Shown here in pieces: positions 11,083-22,000 of a DNA stretch of 64,000 bases. The position numbers were made by a program, and so were the translations under genes. The first letter of the stretch is position 1. Each line of letters begins with the position of its first letter. The notes beneath the pieces are model-generated. The model was not told the DNA's origin. It ran no database searches and was given only the letters and a program-made list of their open reading frames with translations. The DNA comes from Eimeria necatrix (taxonomy: Eukaryota; Apicomplexa; Conoidasida; Eucoccidiorida; Eimeriidae), in NCBI RefSeq assembly GCF_000499385.1, contig NW_013654802.1:62001-126000 (forward strand), written 5' to 3'.

Positions 11083-12509
11083 TCAGAGTTGCACATTCAA
11101 GTCAACTACTTGAAAGAGGAGGTTCAGCGTTTCCAGTGCGTTGCTTTTGGGTCGGGCAACCACCTGTAAGCAAATTACGTCAGGTCCACGACAGATACAT
11201 TCCAGATATATTCCTAATGAGTGGCCGCTATACTGCCTGCAGTAGCGACCGTAGCAGTAGCAGCACCAGCGGGAACAAAAAACAAACCTGTAGCAAGCTG
11301 CCAAGCCTCTTCGGTGATATGTGCCCTGCTGGTGCTCTTCGCCATTGTAAATAGCTGAACGCAGCGCCGCAAACACGCACGTATCCCCTTCTTCTGTGGC
11401 CTGGTTCTGTGGCTTCTGCAGCTACAGCTGTTGATGAAAGAACAATAAGTTTTCTCACCCTCTACTAGAGGTCTTCCATTGGCGTCAGTTTTAATGCCTG
11501 CATCACCGAAAAGACTCAAAGGCACATGATGCTTTCTTGTGGGGAATTATCACCAGTTAGGGCCACGGCTGTCGGCAACTTCTGCAGGGCCTGTTTCTGT
11601 CTATTTGACCTTTTCCGTACCCTCTAGTTCCTCAGGGTAGAGCCAGCGGTTGGCCCAAAGATCCAACAAACTTTTGGGACGTTGAATTGGGGGGTCTTCC
11701 TGCGGCAGGTGCACAGCGCAGACATACAGGCATTACGTAAAATCGGCTAGTTCACCACCGCTTTCCAGCACTGAGACACTTTGGCTGAGGGCAGGACAAC
11801 TGTTGGCCCACAGTATAACTACATAAGTTTAGGTAGAAGATATGAGGGAGAAGAGGGCCGGTGGGGGGAGTCAAGGGCCGACCTTCATTTGCACATCGAC
11901 TTCGATCTCCTCTATTCTGATCATAGTCACCCAGTGGCGAATCCTGATCACGCAGATACAACTGTACATAGAGAAAGTAACTACAGTTACCACAAAAGGG
12001 GGGTTTCTTCTGCAAATTTGCATGCTGCCATTCGTCTGCTTCAGAAGGCCTGATATTAATCTAAGAACGCAACTGAGGTGGTTCGTTTGTTGGAAACACG
12101 AAGCTACCAGCATCGGAGCCTTGCTGACTGCCCACTGCAAATTATCGGTACTAAGTAGTGGCCATTGTGCGCTATCCGATCCTAACAGTGATTTCGTGCT
12201 ATTTCCCGAGTTCCCGCCCAGTAGGGCTCGGCTTGCCTGAGAAAGCGAGAGGACCTCCTCGTTTTCTTGTACCGGAAACTTAGGGTCTCCCCACATAGAG
12301 TCTGAACCCAACAAACAACAGTTCTGTGTCTTCGCCTGTCGGTTACCCGCAGCCAAACAGTCCGTGTGTGTAAACCGCGAAAGCGCATTAACAAACCTGT
12401 TGCTCGATAACCCCCTTCACGCGCGCAAACGGAACCCTGCAGCACCACGGACACTTTGTTGAATAGAACCCAGTAGCATCAACCCGAACACAACCTGCAT
12501 TGCGCGCAT
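11083..12509 (-). CDS. unknown multi-exon protein, possible N-terminal signal sequence
   Basis: I do not recognise the family. Phase-consistent exons are about 12388-12273 (ends SDSMWGDPKFP), 11699-11610 (EDPPIQRPKSLLDLWANRWL...), 11581-11554 (KLPTAVALTG), 11497-11459 (IKTDANGRPLVEG), 11415-11288 and 11163-11083 (ends VVDLNVQL). Exons of 28 and 39 nt are notable. A candidate first exon starts with ATG at 12509 and encodes MRAMQVVFGLMLLGSIQQSV, which looks like a signal peptide or signal anchor; its junction with the next exon would need an intron of only about 41 nt, so this part is unsure. The gene is tail-to-tail with TIM22 (147 bp apart). In the penultimate exon a second frame (YNGEEHQQGTYHRRGLAACYR) is also open, but its entry phase does not match. 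Confidence 0.5.
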
Positions 12510-12719
12510 CTTGCAACTTTTGCAGCCCTCTTGGAGGGCTCTACGAGAGTTCAACGCTGTCTGTGGTGCCCAGTCGTGTGGAATTGCTGTCGCATGCAAA
12601 TGCCTATTCATACTTAGTGCAGCGCAAGGGGCTAAGTGCGTACGTGGGCTTGCCGAGTACAGTCCACTCGCGCGTACCGGCGATGAGAACCGTTCCAAAC
12701 ACAACCTTGTCGCCTGCAG

Positions 12720-13368
12720 CCACCGACAAATCGCATCGCCGCGAGCCTTGCGGGGTGCACGTATGCAACTAGCACTGGCAGTAGCCTCAATGCACCGGAT
12801 TTCGGCAGAATTGTCGTCTTACGCACCGGCCTGTTTTCTATGCAGCTTCTCAGTTTGCACGAGATCTCCCACTGTCACCTGTAGAGGAAATTCAGAAATC
12901 TCTTTTGGGCCCAGTGTTCGACTGTCCGGACGCGCTGCTGGAAAAGTTTATGCATTAAACGAATATGCTCGAGTAGCGGGGTCCCACATTTGGTCGCCCT
13001 ACCACTGCTGCACTTCCACAACTGGTTCAGCTGTGCAGTTTGTCTTGCCTTGTGCTGCGCGGAAGCGCTGCTCTTGAAGACACAGAATATTTCCTTGGGG
13101 TCGTACGAGAGGCGAAAAGACGGTCGCTCGCTGTGAGTCCCCTGGAAGCGCTGGAATGCTCCAATGTTTCCTGCTGGAGCTATCAACTGTTGCTGCCCTA
13201 CAGGCTGTTGCTCTTTTTCCTCTTGGCCGTCTTCGATTTGATTTCCTCGTTGTAAGTCACTGTGTTCTCTTGCCTGTTCATGCGTCTGTGTAGGGTGTTC
13301 TGAATCTGGCTGATGCGGCACGGCGGCCCGACGTCGGCCGATTTTCTGGTCCCGAGGCCCTTCAGTAG
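12720..13368 (+). CDS. unknown protein, 3' exons of a + strand gene
   Basis: Exons 12720-12780 (PPTNRIAASLAGC...), 12846-12945 (LPLSPVEEIQKSLLGPVFD), 13039-13132 (ALEDTEYFLGVVREAKRRSL) and 13294-13368 (GVLNLADAARRPDVGRF..., stop TAG) join in phases 1, 2 and 0. Each has a usable acceptor (tgcag, tgtgcag, gtgtag), and the third ends at a strong gtgagt donor. No family is recognised. The first exon and the start codon are not resolved; they should lie close to, or overlap, the start of the - strand gene at 12509. The stop is only 38 bp from the stop of the convergent gene at 13407. A long antisense frame covers the same DNA but is judged a shadow. Confidence 0.5.
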
Positions 13369-13406
13369 CCCCTTTGCCCATCTGTGGGTGGAGGAAAATG
13401 AGCCAC

Positions 13407-14316
13407 TTAGGTTCGGGCTGCGGCCGGCATGCCAAATGCTGTCTCCATTTTCTCGCGATACTGAATTTCTTGCGAGACTGCCTGATCCAAGAAAGCAACC
13501 ATTAGGCCAAAACTCACTGAATGACAGGGACTTAGACGAAAGGTCTGCAACAAAAATTAATGGCTCCGTTACGGTACACGGCTGCATTTACAGACCTCGT
13601 TGTTCGCTTCCACCGTAGCTGTAAATCTTTGTAGGTTTCAAACAAAGAAAGGTCTTGTTGGGGAGCAGCCGGAGTTATCACACCGGGAGCTGCGCGTTCT
13701 GCCGCTACCGCTGCTGCTGCAGCGGAGGGGTGCAGCGGGACCTTCGGTGGCAGAAGCCTGCGCCTTCTGTGTTTTCCCGCAATGATTTCCTGCGATGAAT
13801 ACAACAGCACTTCTTATGCCGTGGAGCACCTAGGGGAACGAGGTGCCTAAGCCCCCATCAGACTGATCACGCTACAGTCCTGAGCGGCTGCATTGCAAAA
13901 GTTGAAGCAGAAACGCCAAGTGCCTTGATCATGAAACCGTGTGAGCTGGGTGACATGGAAGGAATTACCACATCGGCTTTACGTGTACTTACGAGGCGGT
14001 GTCCAACGACTTTTCTCTGAGGGTGAAATGTGATGTGACGGTACGAACCACTTAGGGCAATGTGTGTACCAGGTCGCATTGAACATGGGTCACAGGGCAG
14101 CCTCTGACCATACCCGCTAATCTGATCGAGGACGCTGCAGGGCACAGCCCTGTTCCCCCTAGCGATCTGTTGCCAAGGGCTTTGGAACGCTCGCAGATGC
14201 TGCTGCTGCCGCAGCTGTGGCTGTTGTAGTACGTTTGGGTAAGTTAAAGCAAAGGGAAATCGTGGGCGCACACAGGCACTGCTCCGGATTGTCGCGGCGC
14301 TTCTAGACAAGAGCAT
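13407..14316 (-). CDS. putative mitochondrial protein, unknown function, 219 aa
   Basis: Three exons (14316-13993, 13789-13592, 13544-13407) join in phase 0 throughout to exactly 219 codons plus TAA. The N-terminus MLLSRSAATIRSSACVRPRF is rich in Arg, Ser and Ala and free of acid residues, as in a mitochondrial presequence. It is followed by a Gln-rich stretch, a likely folded core (ALSGSYRHITFHPQRKVVGH), a very basic run (AGKHRRRRLLPPKVP), an Ala-rich linker and a C-terminal amphipathic helix (DQAVSQEIQYREKMETAFG). The basic run would suit a mitochondrial ribosomal protein or a respiratory-complex subunit, but I cannot assign it. Splice sites are strong for the first intron (gtaagt, atcgcag) and adequate for the second (gtaaat, gttgcag). 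Confidence 0.58.
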
Positions 14317-17234
14317 CTTGTCTTCGGATGCATACGCAGCGTTCTCTCTGTGGGGCGGCCAGTGCCAAAGGAGAAGGAAACCGAGCTCTCCGGATTACAT
14401 AATGTTGTGGGGCAAGACTACTCCACAAGGGGAGTAAAAAGGAGGAAAGCCATGGCTCACAGGCAAGCGCAGCAACTGCGATGAGCTGTTGCTGCAATTT
14501 CTGTGTATCCCATTAGGTGACAAGGCCGTTGAATTGGTCTCCGATTAGCCTATAGATCTCAGGATGCTAGTAAACAATCGCTTAAGGATTTCAGGACCCA
14601 GCATAAGTGAGCGTTTGGCAGTACCACGTTAAGCACGCAATACCGTCAGAAGCCCCAGTCGGTGCAGACCACCTCGTACCAATGCAAAGAATCAGGCTCA
14701 CGAATAGCCCAATTCACATTTATCTTTTAAATTTTAAATATCCACAATTTTAGACGCAGTATAGGGCTGCGCTCGAGAAATTACCTTAGTGTGCGCAATG
14801 CGTTCTGGTGGTCCCTTTTGACTTGGGGCTGACGGCACTGGCCCACTTGTACGCAGACAATTATCATATCTTGTGGTAGCTTCAAATGTATATATTGTTT
14901 TGGAACCCGATGCATCGGCGCAGTCCCCAAAGTGGCCTTATTTCACCGCATCTTCTCGGCAGTGTCCTCAATTTCTTTTGTTAACTACAGGTGGCCTGTC
15001 GATATTTGCTATGAAGCAGTAAATGAACTTTGTTCATGCTCTTTATCTTGCTCATGGCGTAGGATCTATCTTCCGTACGTTTTACATACGAGGGGAATAT
15101 GATGGTTCATTTCAATGTCTAGATATTCTTAATATATTTATATGTGTTAAAGATAAAATTTTTGGTGGAAAGCCGGGATGTAAATAGTCCTCAATTAGAA
15201 AAGTAGGCTACAAAAAAGCCTAGATGCTAGCAATCACTTCCTACAGTAACTTTCTGAAAATATATTCAGTTATCCGTGGTGAGTGCATCCTTTTGTTAAG
15301 TGTTATTTGAAGAACGTAAACCTGATGCGGGAGAACATAGCCTGGCTTCTGTCCTGTGTGCAAGTGACCCAATAACTAAAAATCTTCACTCTGAGTTATA
15401 CCCAAAATCTTTTGAGCTTGCGCGACTGCTACGGCTGCTTCCCTGAAGGAAGATCGCCTCAAATGAGTGGGAAACTGGCTGGTTCCTATCCTAAATTTTT
15501 GCAAGAATCCTTATATCGTGTTTATTCCTAGCGATTTGCAGGAAATTGGTAAGTTAGAGCTAGGCGGAGTGACAAGCTCCTACCAAAAATTTTCCAGTGA
15601 ATCAATGACAATAAGTCTGTCCACAGTATGCCTGAGACAGAAATTAGCTGGACACAGGAATGCAGGGGCCCTGACTCTGCAAACGATTCGTAAGCTGTGC
15701 TCCATGAATCGAACTACGGGCACAAGGCTTCTTCGTTCGTGTTGTTGGAACATGAAGACGCTTGGTGGAACACACTGCTGCTTTGGAAGCAGAACCATAA
15801 GAGGCCAACCCTGTCTTCAGCCCACCTCCAGGCGCGGTGAGTAGGTAGGATGCACACGACAAAGGTTCTTGATGCATCAAGCAGAATGTGAAACAGGACG
15901 CGCTTTTGCAGTGACGTTTGATGCGCGAAAATCTTCCAAGTTCTGTTGACTGTTGAAGGCGCCGTAGAGCTTCAAATCGATATGCCTATTCCTTAAATCT
16001 CCAGTGGATTCCTTGTTTATTTTATCTTTCGCCATCTGTGTGCTTTCAGTATTTGCTCATTACTGCCTGTTGGGAGAGATATGGAACGGCGGGAATTGGT
16101 GCATCGCGAGATTGTGGAGCCCCTGAAACCCTATATTGCAGCCGCCTGACCCGTTGCGGTGTTACCCGCTCACTAGGGATACCAGTTACTTACCCCTTGG
16201 AGACCTGCAGCTTGCCTGAGCTGTTTCGGTAGTTTCGACACCTTAAGAGCACTGTAATGTCTACGGTTTTGTAGAGCCACTCAGTGTAAACTCCCCAGCT
16301 CACTGCTCACCCCCTTGACGGTTTGCTGATACCCATTTTCTGAATAGTGTCCGCACCGTAAGCGCGGATGAAACATAGATAGACCTGAGATAGTAACTTG
16401 CTAAGGTGCTCAATGCATATTTTTGAAGCGTTCGGCACATTGACATTGAGCAGGGCATCTACAAACTTGAACTGCATGTAGTTTCTCATGTGTAACGGGC
16501 ATAAAGTAGCTTTCTGCAAGCACACAAGTATACTGAAGTTTTAAAGGAGGATACAGCAGCAGCGTGTGCATTCAAAAGAGTTTTCGAAGTCCTCCATAAT
16601 AATATCACATGTACATTAACTATGCCAGTCACTTCAATTTGCTCATTCCTCAGTCGTAAGATTTGGCACAGACCCTACCATGTTGAAACTGTAGGATTCG
16701 TTGAAGAAGCCTGCAAGGATTCTTTTCGTAGATCTGAACGCTCAATTTCCTTTTTTATGACAGTGAATTATTATGGGATGGAAGGGCTAGTCTGGCGTGC
16801 TGCCCTTCGATTGGCCAGTACCACCCACCATCGCCCCCGATGTCTACCCCGCACCACACTCTAAGGAGCGTTTCCCCAGAAATAGCAGGACAGAAGTGGC
16901 CCATTTATAAATTAAAAAGGTCTTAATGCCAGTGTTCATACGCATAGAGCTAGAGCCAACATATTTCTCTTGTTGCTGGGAAGGCTTTGTCTTCTGTAGC
17001 CGAGGTGGTTGGGTGGCATGGTAGTGGCCACGAATCTACCGCGGCTCTCCGTGTCCTGCTGAGGATATTTGACTTTCTTCCATTAAAGATTAATTCTTCT
17101 TTTTTATGGTTGGCAGCTTGCTTCTTCTGTACCACGGGAACATCGGTGTTTCGGCCGGAGTGCGTGTACATTTCACCACCCGCTCGTTTCTGCTTGTTAG
17201 GCAGTTTTCCCCCCAGAAGCTCCTGTTTCTGCAG
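14317..17234. other. gene-poor stretch, no supported gene
   Basis: About 2.9 kb without a recognisable exon. It is AT-rich around 14,700-15,300. Frames of 60-125 codons occur on both strands, but none has a good start, splice sites or family resemblance. The right end should contain the RPA1 promoter. A - strand frame at 16950-17312 is basic and hydrophilic but partly overlaps a likely RPA1 5' exon. Confidence 0.4.
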
Positions 17235-17317
17235 AAGCCGATATATCTCATTCTTACGTACACAAGAGAAAGAGCCTAATCTGGAAGAACTCCATACATC
17301 AACAGCCCACATCTAAA

Positions 17318-20300
17318 ATGCTAGACTCGGCTGTCTCCTCCAGTGGACCCAGCGAGTAAGGGTATCATGCAGCAGTATTATCAGCATTACTGCTGAATAT
17401 CCCTGCTCCTACCCATGGTTGATACTCTCAGTTTCTCTGCCCATTCTGCGCGCTCAGGAGGTACTTGAGCATCAGCTCCCTCAACCCCTATGTACATCGG
17501 TGGCAGATCAAGGCTCGAGTTGTTGACAAAAGCCCGCTGCAGACCACAAAAAACAACAGCAGATTTTTCCATGTTGACATCACAGACTCCGCGGTAAGCA
17601 GTGTATACACAGTCCCAGCAGAATGTATGCGTTTTCTGGCCGTAGATGCGCATAACTCTATCATTGTCTCAAGGGCTCATGCGTTTTAGGGGGACCTAAT
17701 CCGAGCAAAGTTTTGGGGAGACGCCGCGGAGAAGTGGCATGGAGCTCTTGAAAAAGGAAATGTCAGGCAGGAATTGCAGCTGTCTCTCCGGATTTAGAAG
17801 TCGTCAAAATCATTACAAGTTTCGTGCTGATTTGCCGTTGCACTTGCCCTGGAGGTGCATCCCCGAGTGTTCGCCTGTGCTGTGAGCCGCAGGTTTACTG
17901 TTTCTCTCGTGGTAGGGTCAACGTAGCTAACAAGCGCTTCTCGACGCTGAGCAACAACTATGAGTTGTCATTCTCAGCCGATTCAGACATTAAGCCAGCA
18001 GAAGATGATGGGTCAATCCATGCAAAAAGGAGGTAATTAGTGGGGCATGCACATTGTATTTAGAATAAAAAAGCCAACTGCGGAATTCACGCATTCAGAG
18101 AGCATCGCTTTTCATACGGCTTCGGACAGTGCCCTTTCGGGCGTTCACTCTGAGTGGGGCAGAGTGGGCCAGAGCCTTAAGCTTTGGGCTATGTGTGCAG
18201 CTTATGTACAATGCCCCTACGGAACATCTTCAACTCTACAAGAGAGTGCCCATTTCCCACGGATGTGCTGGCCGTGGTCGTTGAAGTTCAGGTATGTAAA
18301 ATGAACACCTTGTACGTGCAACAAAAGGGGCTATGGAGGGTCCCACTTGCATGCGTACGAGCTGAAACAACTGCTTTTCAGTAATGCTTCAACTCAGAAT
18401 CTACGTGACTTAATGGTTGTTGGGGGATTTGGGTGTGTGCATGCAGCCAATATCTTCTGTCACAGCAAGAAGCAGCGGCGAAGAGCTTAAGCGCCGCGTG
18501 CTGAAGGTCCGCGACAAGTCGCAAGTGGAAATGGAAGTCAGCTTGTGGGGTGAGCAGGTGAGCTCTCAATGCAACCCGTTTCTTCCACACGCCAGCTTTT
18601 GGTCAGTTGAGTCTTAACTAGTCAGCAGCTGATGTCTTTGTTACTCCAAATGTTGTCACTGTAGCCAGTCCTGAATTTGGGAAACTATATCCCTAACTTT
18701 TCTTCTGAGCTACGATTCCTCCATAGGTTGACTCCATAACTGAGTCAGCACCCCTACCCCAAGTATACGGACTTACGGGCCTTAACATAAGGGACTGGCG
18801 AGGCGCAAGGAGTGCCAGCACCACGAAGTCTTCCCAAATAATAAAGGCGGGCGCAGGACTTCTTTCGTCTGAGGAAGAAGAGAGCGCAGCGGAAATGCTG
18901 CAGTGGTATACCACCGTAAGCCATAGATGCCACTGCCGATACACTTGCTTTTGTTGAATAAATATGGTCCGACGGCGGCTCATTGAGTGCTTTATGGCGT
19001 ATTGGAACCCTGAATGTGAGCGTGTCAGCTTGTAGTGCTATTGGTGTGCTGTTCAGACAGGCAGCAGCCTTTCGTTTCACAACATGTCTCGAGGAGGCCC
19101 ACCTAGTGAGGGAGCGTCGAACGAGCGAAAGCCCGTGCAGGAAATGAGTATCAAAGATATCAAGGACAAAAATGAGGTAATATGCTCGTTGTTTCCTGAG
19201 CCGTGTCGCTACTTTAGCCCAGTTGATGCCTTTCGTTTCCTGCGTTACCTTTTGTTCTGTCCCTGCACTTGTATATTTCCTGCTGCGCCCGTTTCGCCGC
19301 AGCCTGGGACCTATGCCTTTATAGCCCAAGTCCGCAGGATATACTGGAAGCCAAGGCAACAACAACAGCAGTCACAGCAACCGCAGCAGGACATTTATGC
19401 CTATGCTGCCTGCCCCACCTGTCGCAAGAAACTGCATGAGGACGCTGCGAATGAATACTCGTGCTATCCTTGCAACACTAGCCACGTAGGCCGCCGCCCA
19501 TCATAGCTTGGCTCGAGTTGTGGTCTGTTTTATTATGGCAACGAGTACTGGATGCACAATGATTGAGACAACATCGCGACTTGCGAGTGTCAATTGTTCA
19601 TGTTTGTTGCAGGTAACTCCTGATTGGCGGTACATGCTACTCGCTTCGTTCATAGACGCCACAGGCTCCTTGAGCTGCAGATGCTTCGCAGACATGGGTA
19701 CTGTGCAACTGATACACTACACCTTGTTTTCGTCGTTCAGCCGAATGAGCACTTTTATTTGTGTTCACGTGGCCGGCATAGCTTTTGTGGTCGCCTGGAC
19801 TCAATCGAGTTATCTCTGCTTCTGGAATTTGGTTGTGACTTTTAGGGCAATCGCTGCTTGGCTCTCCTGCATCGGAAGTGCGGGGCTGGAGTGCAGAGAA
19901 AAAAGAGATTTTCTTCGACTGGCAGTCGATCCTAAAGGTCATACACAGGAGACTCACACGCGTTAAATCTTTACAGACTGTTCAATATATCCTAGAAGCC
20001 ATACACAGGGAACTCGCACGCATTAAATTTCTACAGATTGCTCATTAGTGGGAGCGATACCTAATGCGTTATCAAGAAACACCGAGCCCCGCTCTCAGCT
20101 GGCGCTGCAAAGTACTCGCTCTACTCTTTTTGTGCAGAATTCCTTCCGCGTACTTGTCAAGGCAGAGTTTGACAACTATAATGGGGAGCAGCGAATGAGA
20201 TACACAGCTCTTAGGGTGGACATGATGGACCCCCACAGTCTAGCTCTGCTACTATACCAGCAAATCAAAACTGCGGTGAGCTGTGACGCCCTTTGTGTTG

Positions 20301-20592
20301 CTTTTGCTGCTTCTTTTGTCCCCAAAGGCAGATAAAAAAATACACCTGCATTACATGGATGTTGCGGTTTCTGTAGGTGCCTACGATAACTGATTTCGCC
20401 GAGAGCAAGAAGTCGAAATTTCAGGTCAGCCAGCAGCGATACAGGGGAAATGTTTTGTTCATAAGTTAGAGCTGGACAGTTTGAAGCACGCATTGCTACT
20501 GCATTTTATGTATTTTCGTTGCTGCTTTGTCTCAGGAAAGTGATAGTGGGCTTCAGCGGGAGCCGAAAAGGTCGGTTATCGAGGCCCACTGA
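17318..20592 (+). CDS. RPA1: replication protein A large subunit, short form
   Basis: Fourteen exons join in phase to 499 codons: 17318-17355, 17458-17593, 17690-17761, 17893-18032, 18201-18291, 18447-18557, 18727-18915, 19057-19176, 19303-19485, 19613-19697, 19846-19937, 20138-20275, 20377-20424 and 20536-20592. The protein starts near MLDSAVSSSGPSE and goes straight into the first ssDNA-binding OB fold (ISSLNPYVHRWQIKARVV). The second OB fold (TDVLAVVVEV... VSLWGEQ) and the third with its zinc ribbon follow (Cys336, 339, 353, 356). A Gln-rich insert (about 319-329) precedes the ribbon. The conserved end is VLVKAEFDNYNGEQRMRY. RPA1 coats single-stranded DNA in replication and repair. The N-terminal protein-interaction domain (DBD-F) of animal and yeast RPA1 is absent, as reported for short RPA1 forms in Cryptosporidium and Plasmodium. 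An extra 5' exon at 17235 is possible. Confidence 0.92.
19931..20046 (+). repeat. imperfect tandem duplication, period about 60 bp, in RPA1 intron 11
   Basis: Two copies begin at 19931 (cctaaaggtcatacacagga) and 19991 (cctagaagccatacacaggg). They share a run through cacgc.ttaaat.t.tacaga. The first copy includes the last seven exon bases and the real donor gt; in the second the donor position reads cc. Confidence 0.85.
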
Positions 20593-21523
20593 CTCAAGTG
20601 ACGCGCAACGCGGAAGCCCCTGCAGACGTGGCAGGCAGCCGCGACTGCAGCAGCCCGGCTGACTGGGTCGGCATAGAACTCAACATTGGCTTTTGGGTCT
20701 TAGCTCCTGGAGCTTCAGTGTTCCTCGTGCCTAGTCTCTGTGCAAACAGAAGTGGTGACGGCACCGGGAGCAGCCCCACGTACCACAGACGCACTGTGTG
20801 ATCGTCGGGCTCATTTTCAGGCAAACAGAGCGCACTGCTTCTGTTTTTAGTTGAGCCAAGGTGCCTAGGTGGAAGTTGCCGACCATATTTGCCCCAAAGT
20901 TCAATGTGCGGGTTGAGGCTCTGTAACGCCACTCTCGGTGTATGCTTTTCAAGCTCAGTGCATGCTCTTCCCGTCTTTCGAATAAAAACCCTGTAGGGGG
21001 ATGATCAAGTGCTTTAGTTAGCTACTTAATGAAGGTAGTAGAAAACGGCTACGTTGGGGGCGGCAGCAACGTCGCATACTTTGAAGTGCAACAGAAGAAG
21101 GCTGCGTCCACGTCGTAGTGTTATAGCTCGCTTGCGGCCCCACACAGCCGAACGCTCACCCCATCAAAAAAAGATGCATTGAAAATCTTCGACGCACACT
21201 GAATCTGCACTGTTTTGCTCCGGGGCAGCCAGAACTACGTGTACTGCGCCGAGTTCCATCCGGGCCCAAATAGGGGTACCCATTACGGATGCACGTTACA
21301 TTGTGAAGCAGGTGGCTTGTTATTTGTGAACGCGTCTTGACAAGTGTCCTATTTTCTTGAGTTTCAGTTCTGGCATAAGCAGACACCCACGCTAGGTCGT
21401 TGCACATACCAGATTCTGTGCAGGACCAGCTCTGTCTCGACGCAAATTTGTGTTTGCACGTCTTTATTTAAGTTATTTTAAGTACTTTTCCTTGGAGGGG
21501 AAACTACAGATTTGCAAGCGTGT
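20593..21523. other. intergenic, no gene seen
   Basis: A spacer of about 930 bp between the convergent ends of RPA1 and the small - strand gene. No frame with splice or family support was found. Confidence 0.5.
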
Positions 21524-21882
21524 TTATGAGTGGCTGCCGCAACAGTGCGATGAGCAGCGTCTGTGCATGCGGAACACTACGCCACCGGAAGGCCCATGAG
21601 GTACCACGTGGTAATCCTCGTGGACCTCGACTTCCTCGGTTCCTTTCAATTGCATGTCTTCGAACTCAAGCATTTGGCCTTCAGAACTGCCTGAAGAGGA
21701 GGAAGGCGGGGACGCCCGCAATGACCCCCTGGGACACTGGCGGGCTGTTGGTGTTCTGCTGTCCCATCATCCTTATTGGCAAAAGACGCACATATTTTAC
21801 TGCAATTCGCTGCGTCAAATGCGCATCTAAAAGCTTCGTAAGCCCTCTGGGTTTCGAGCTTTAGCGTCGTCACCCCCAGCAT
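21524..21882 (-). CDS. small unknown protein, about 103 aa, two exons
   Basis: Exons 21882-21738 and 21690-21524 join in phase 1 across a short intron (gtgtcc to ctcttcag). The product starts MLGVTTLKLETQRAYEAFRC, has an acidic middle (EGQMLEFEDMQLKGTEEVEV) and ends in a His/Cys-rich tail (MHRRCSSHCCGSHS). I do not recognise it. The ATG at 21882 follows ttgcag, so it could instead be the first codon of an internal exon, with the frame open upstream for 13 more codons. It is head-to-head with the ARMC1-like gene, only 118 bp apart, which implies a shared or very compact promoter. Confidence 0.42.
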
Positions 21883-22000
21883 CTGCAAGACTTCTGGAAT
21901 TCTGTCATCATTCGAGAGCAAATTTCAATAGCGGCAGCGACTTTGGCTACAGTGTTTCAGGGTGACCTCGGCAACAAAGGGTTGAAGAGTATTTCTGAAG

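Noticed and set aside
12875..13498. - strand ORF of 207 codons, basic and Gln-rich
   Set aside because: The opposite strand carries exons with matching phases and good splice sites over the same DNA, and this frame's upstream part overlaps an exon of the 13407-14316 gene in another frame. Judged an antisense shadow.
16950..17312. - strand ORF of 120 codons, basic
   Set aside because: It overlaps a likely RPA1 5' exon and shows no family motif. Left unannotated.
18754..19365. - strand ORF of 203 codons
   Set aside because: It lies antisense to RPA1 exons 7-9, which match the family.
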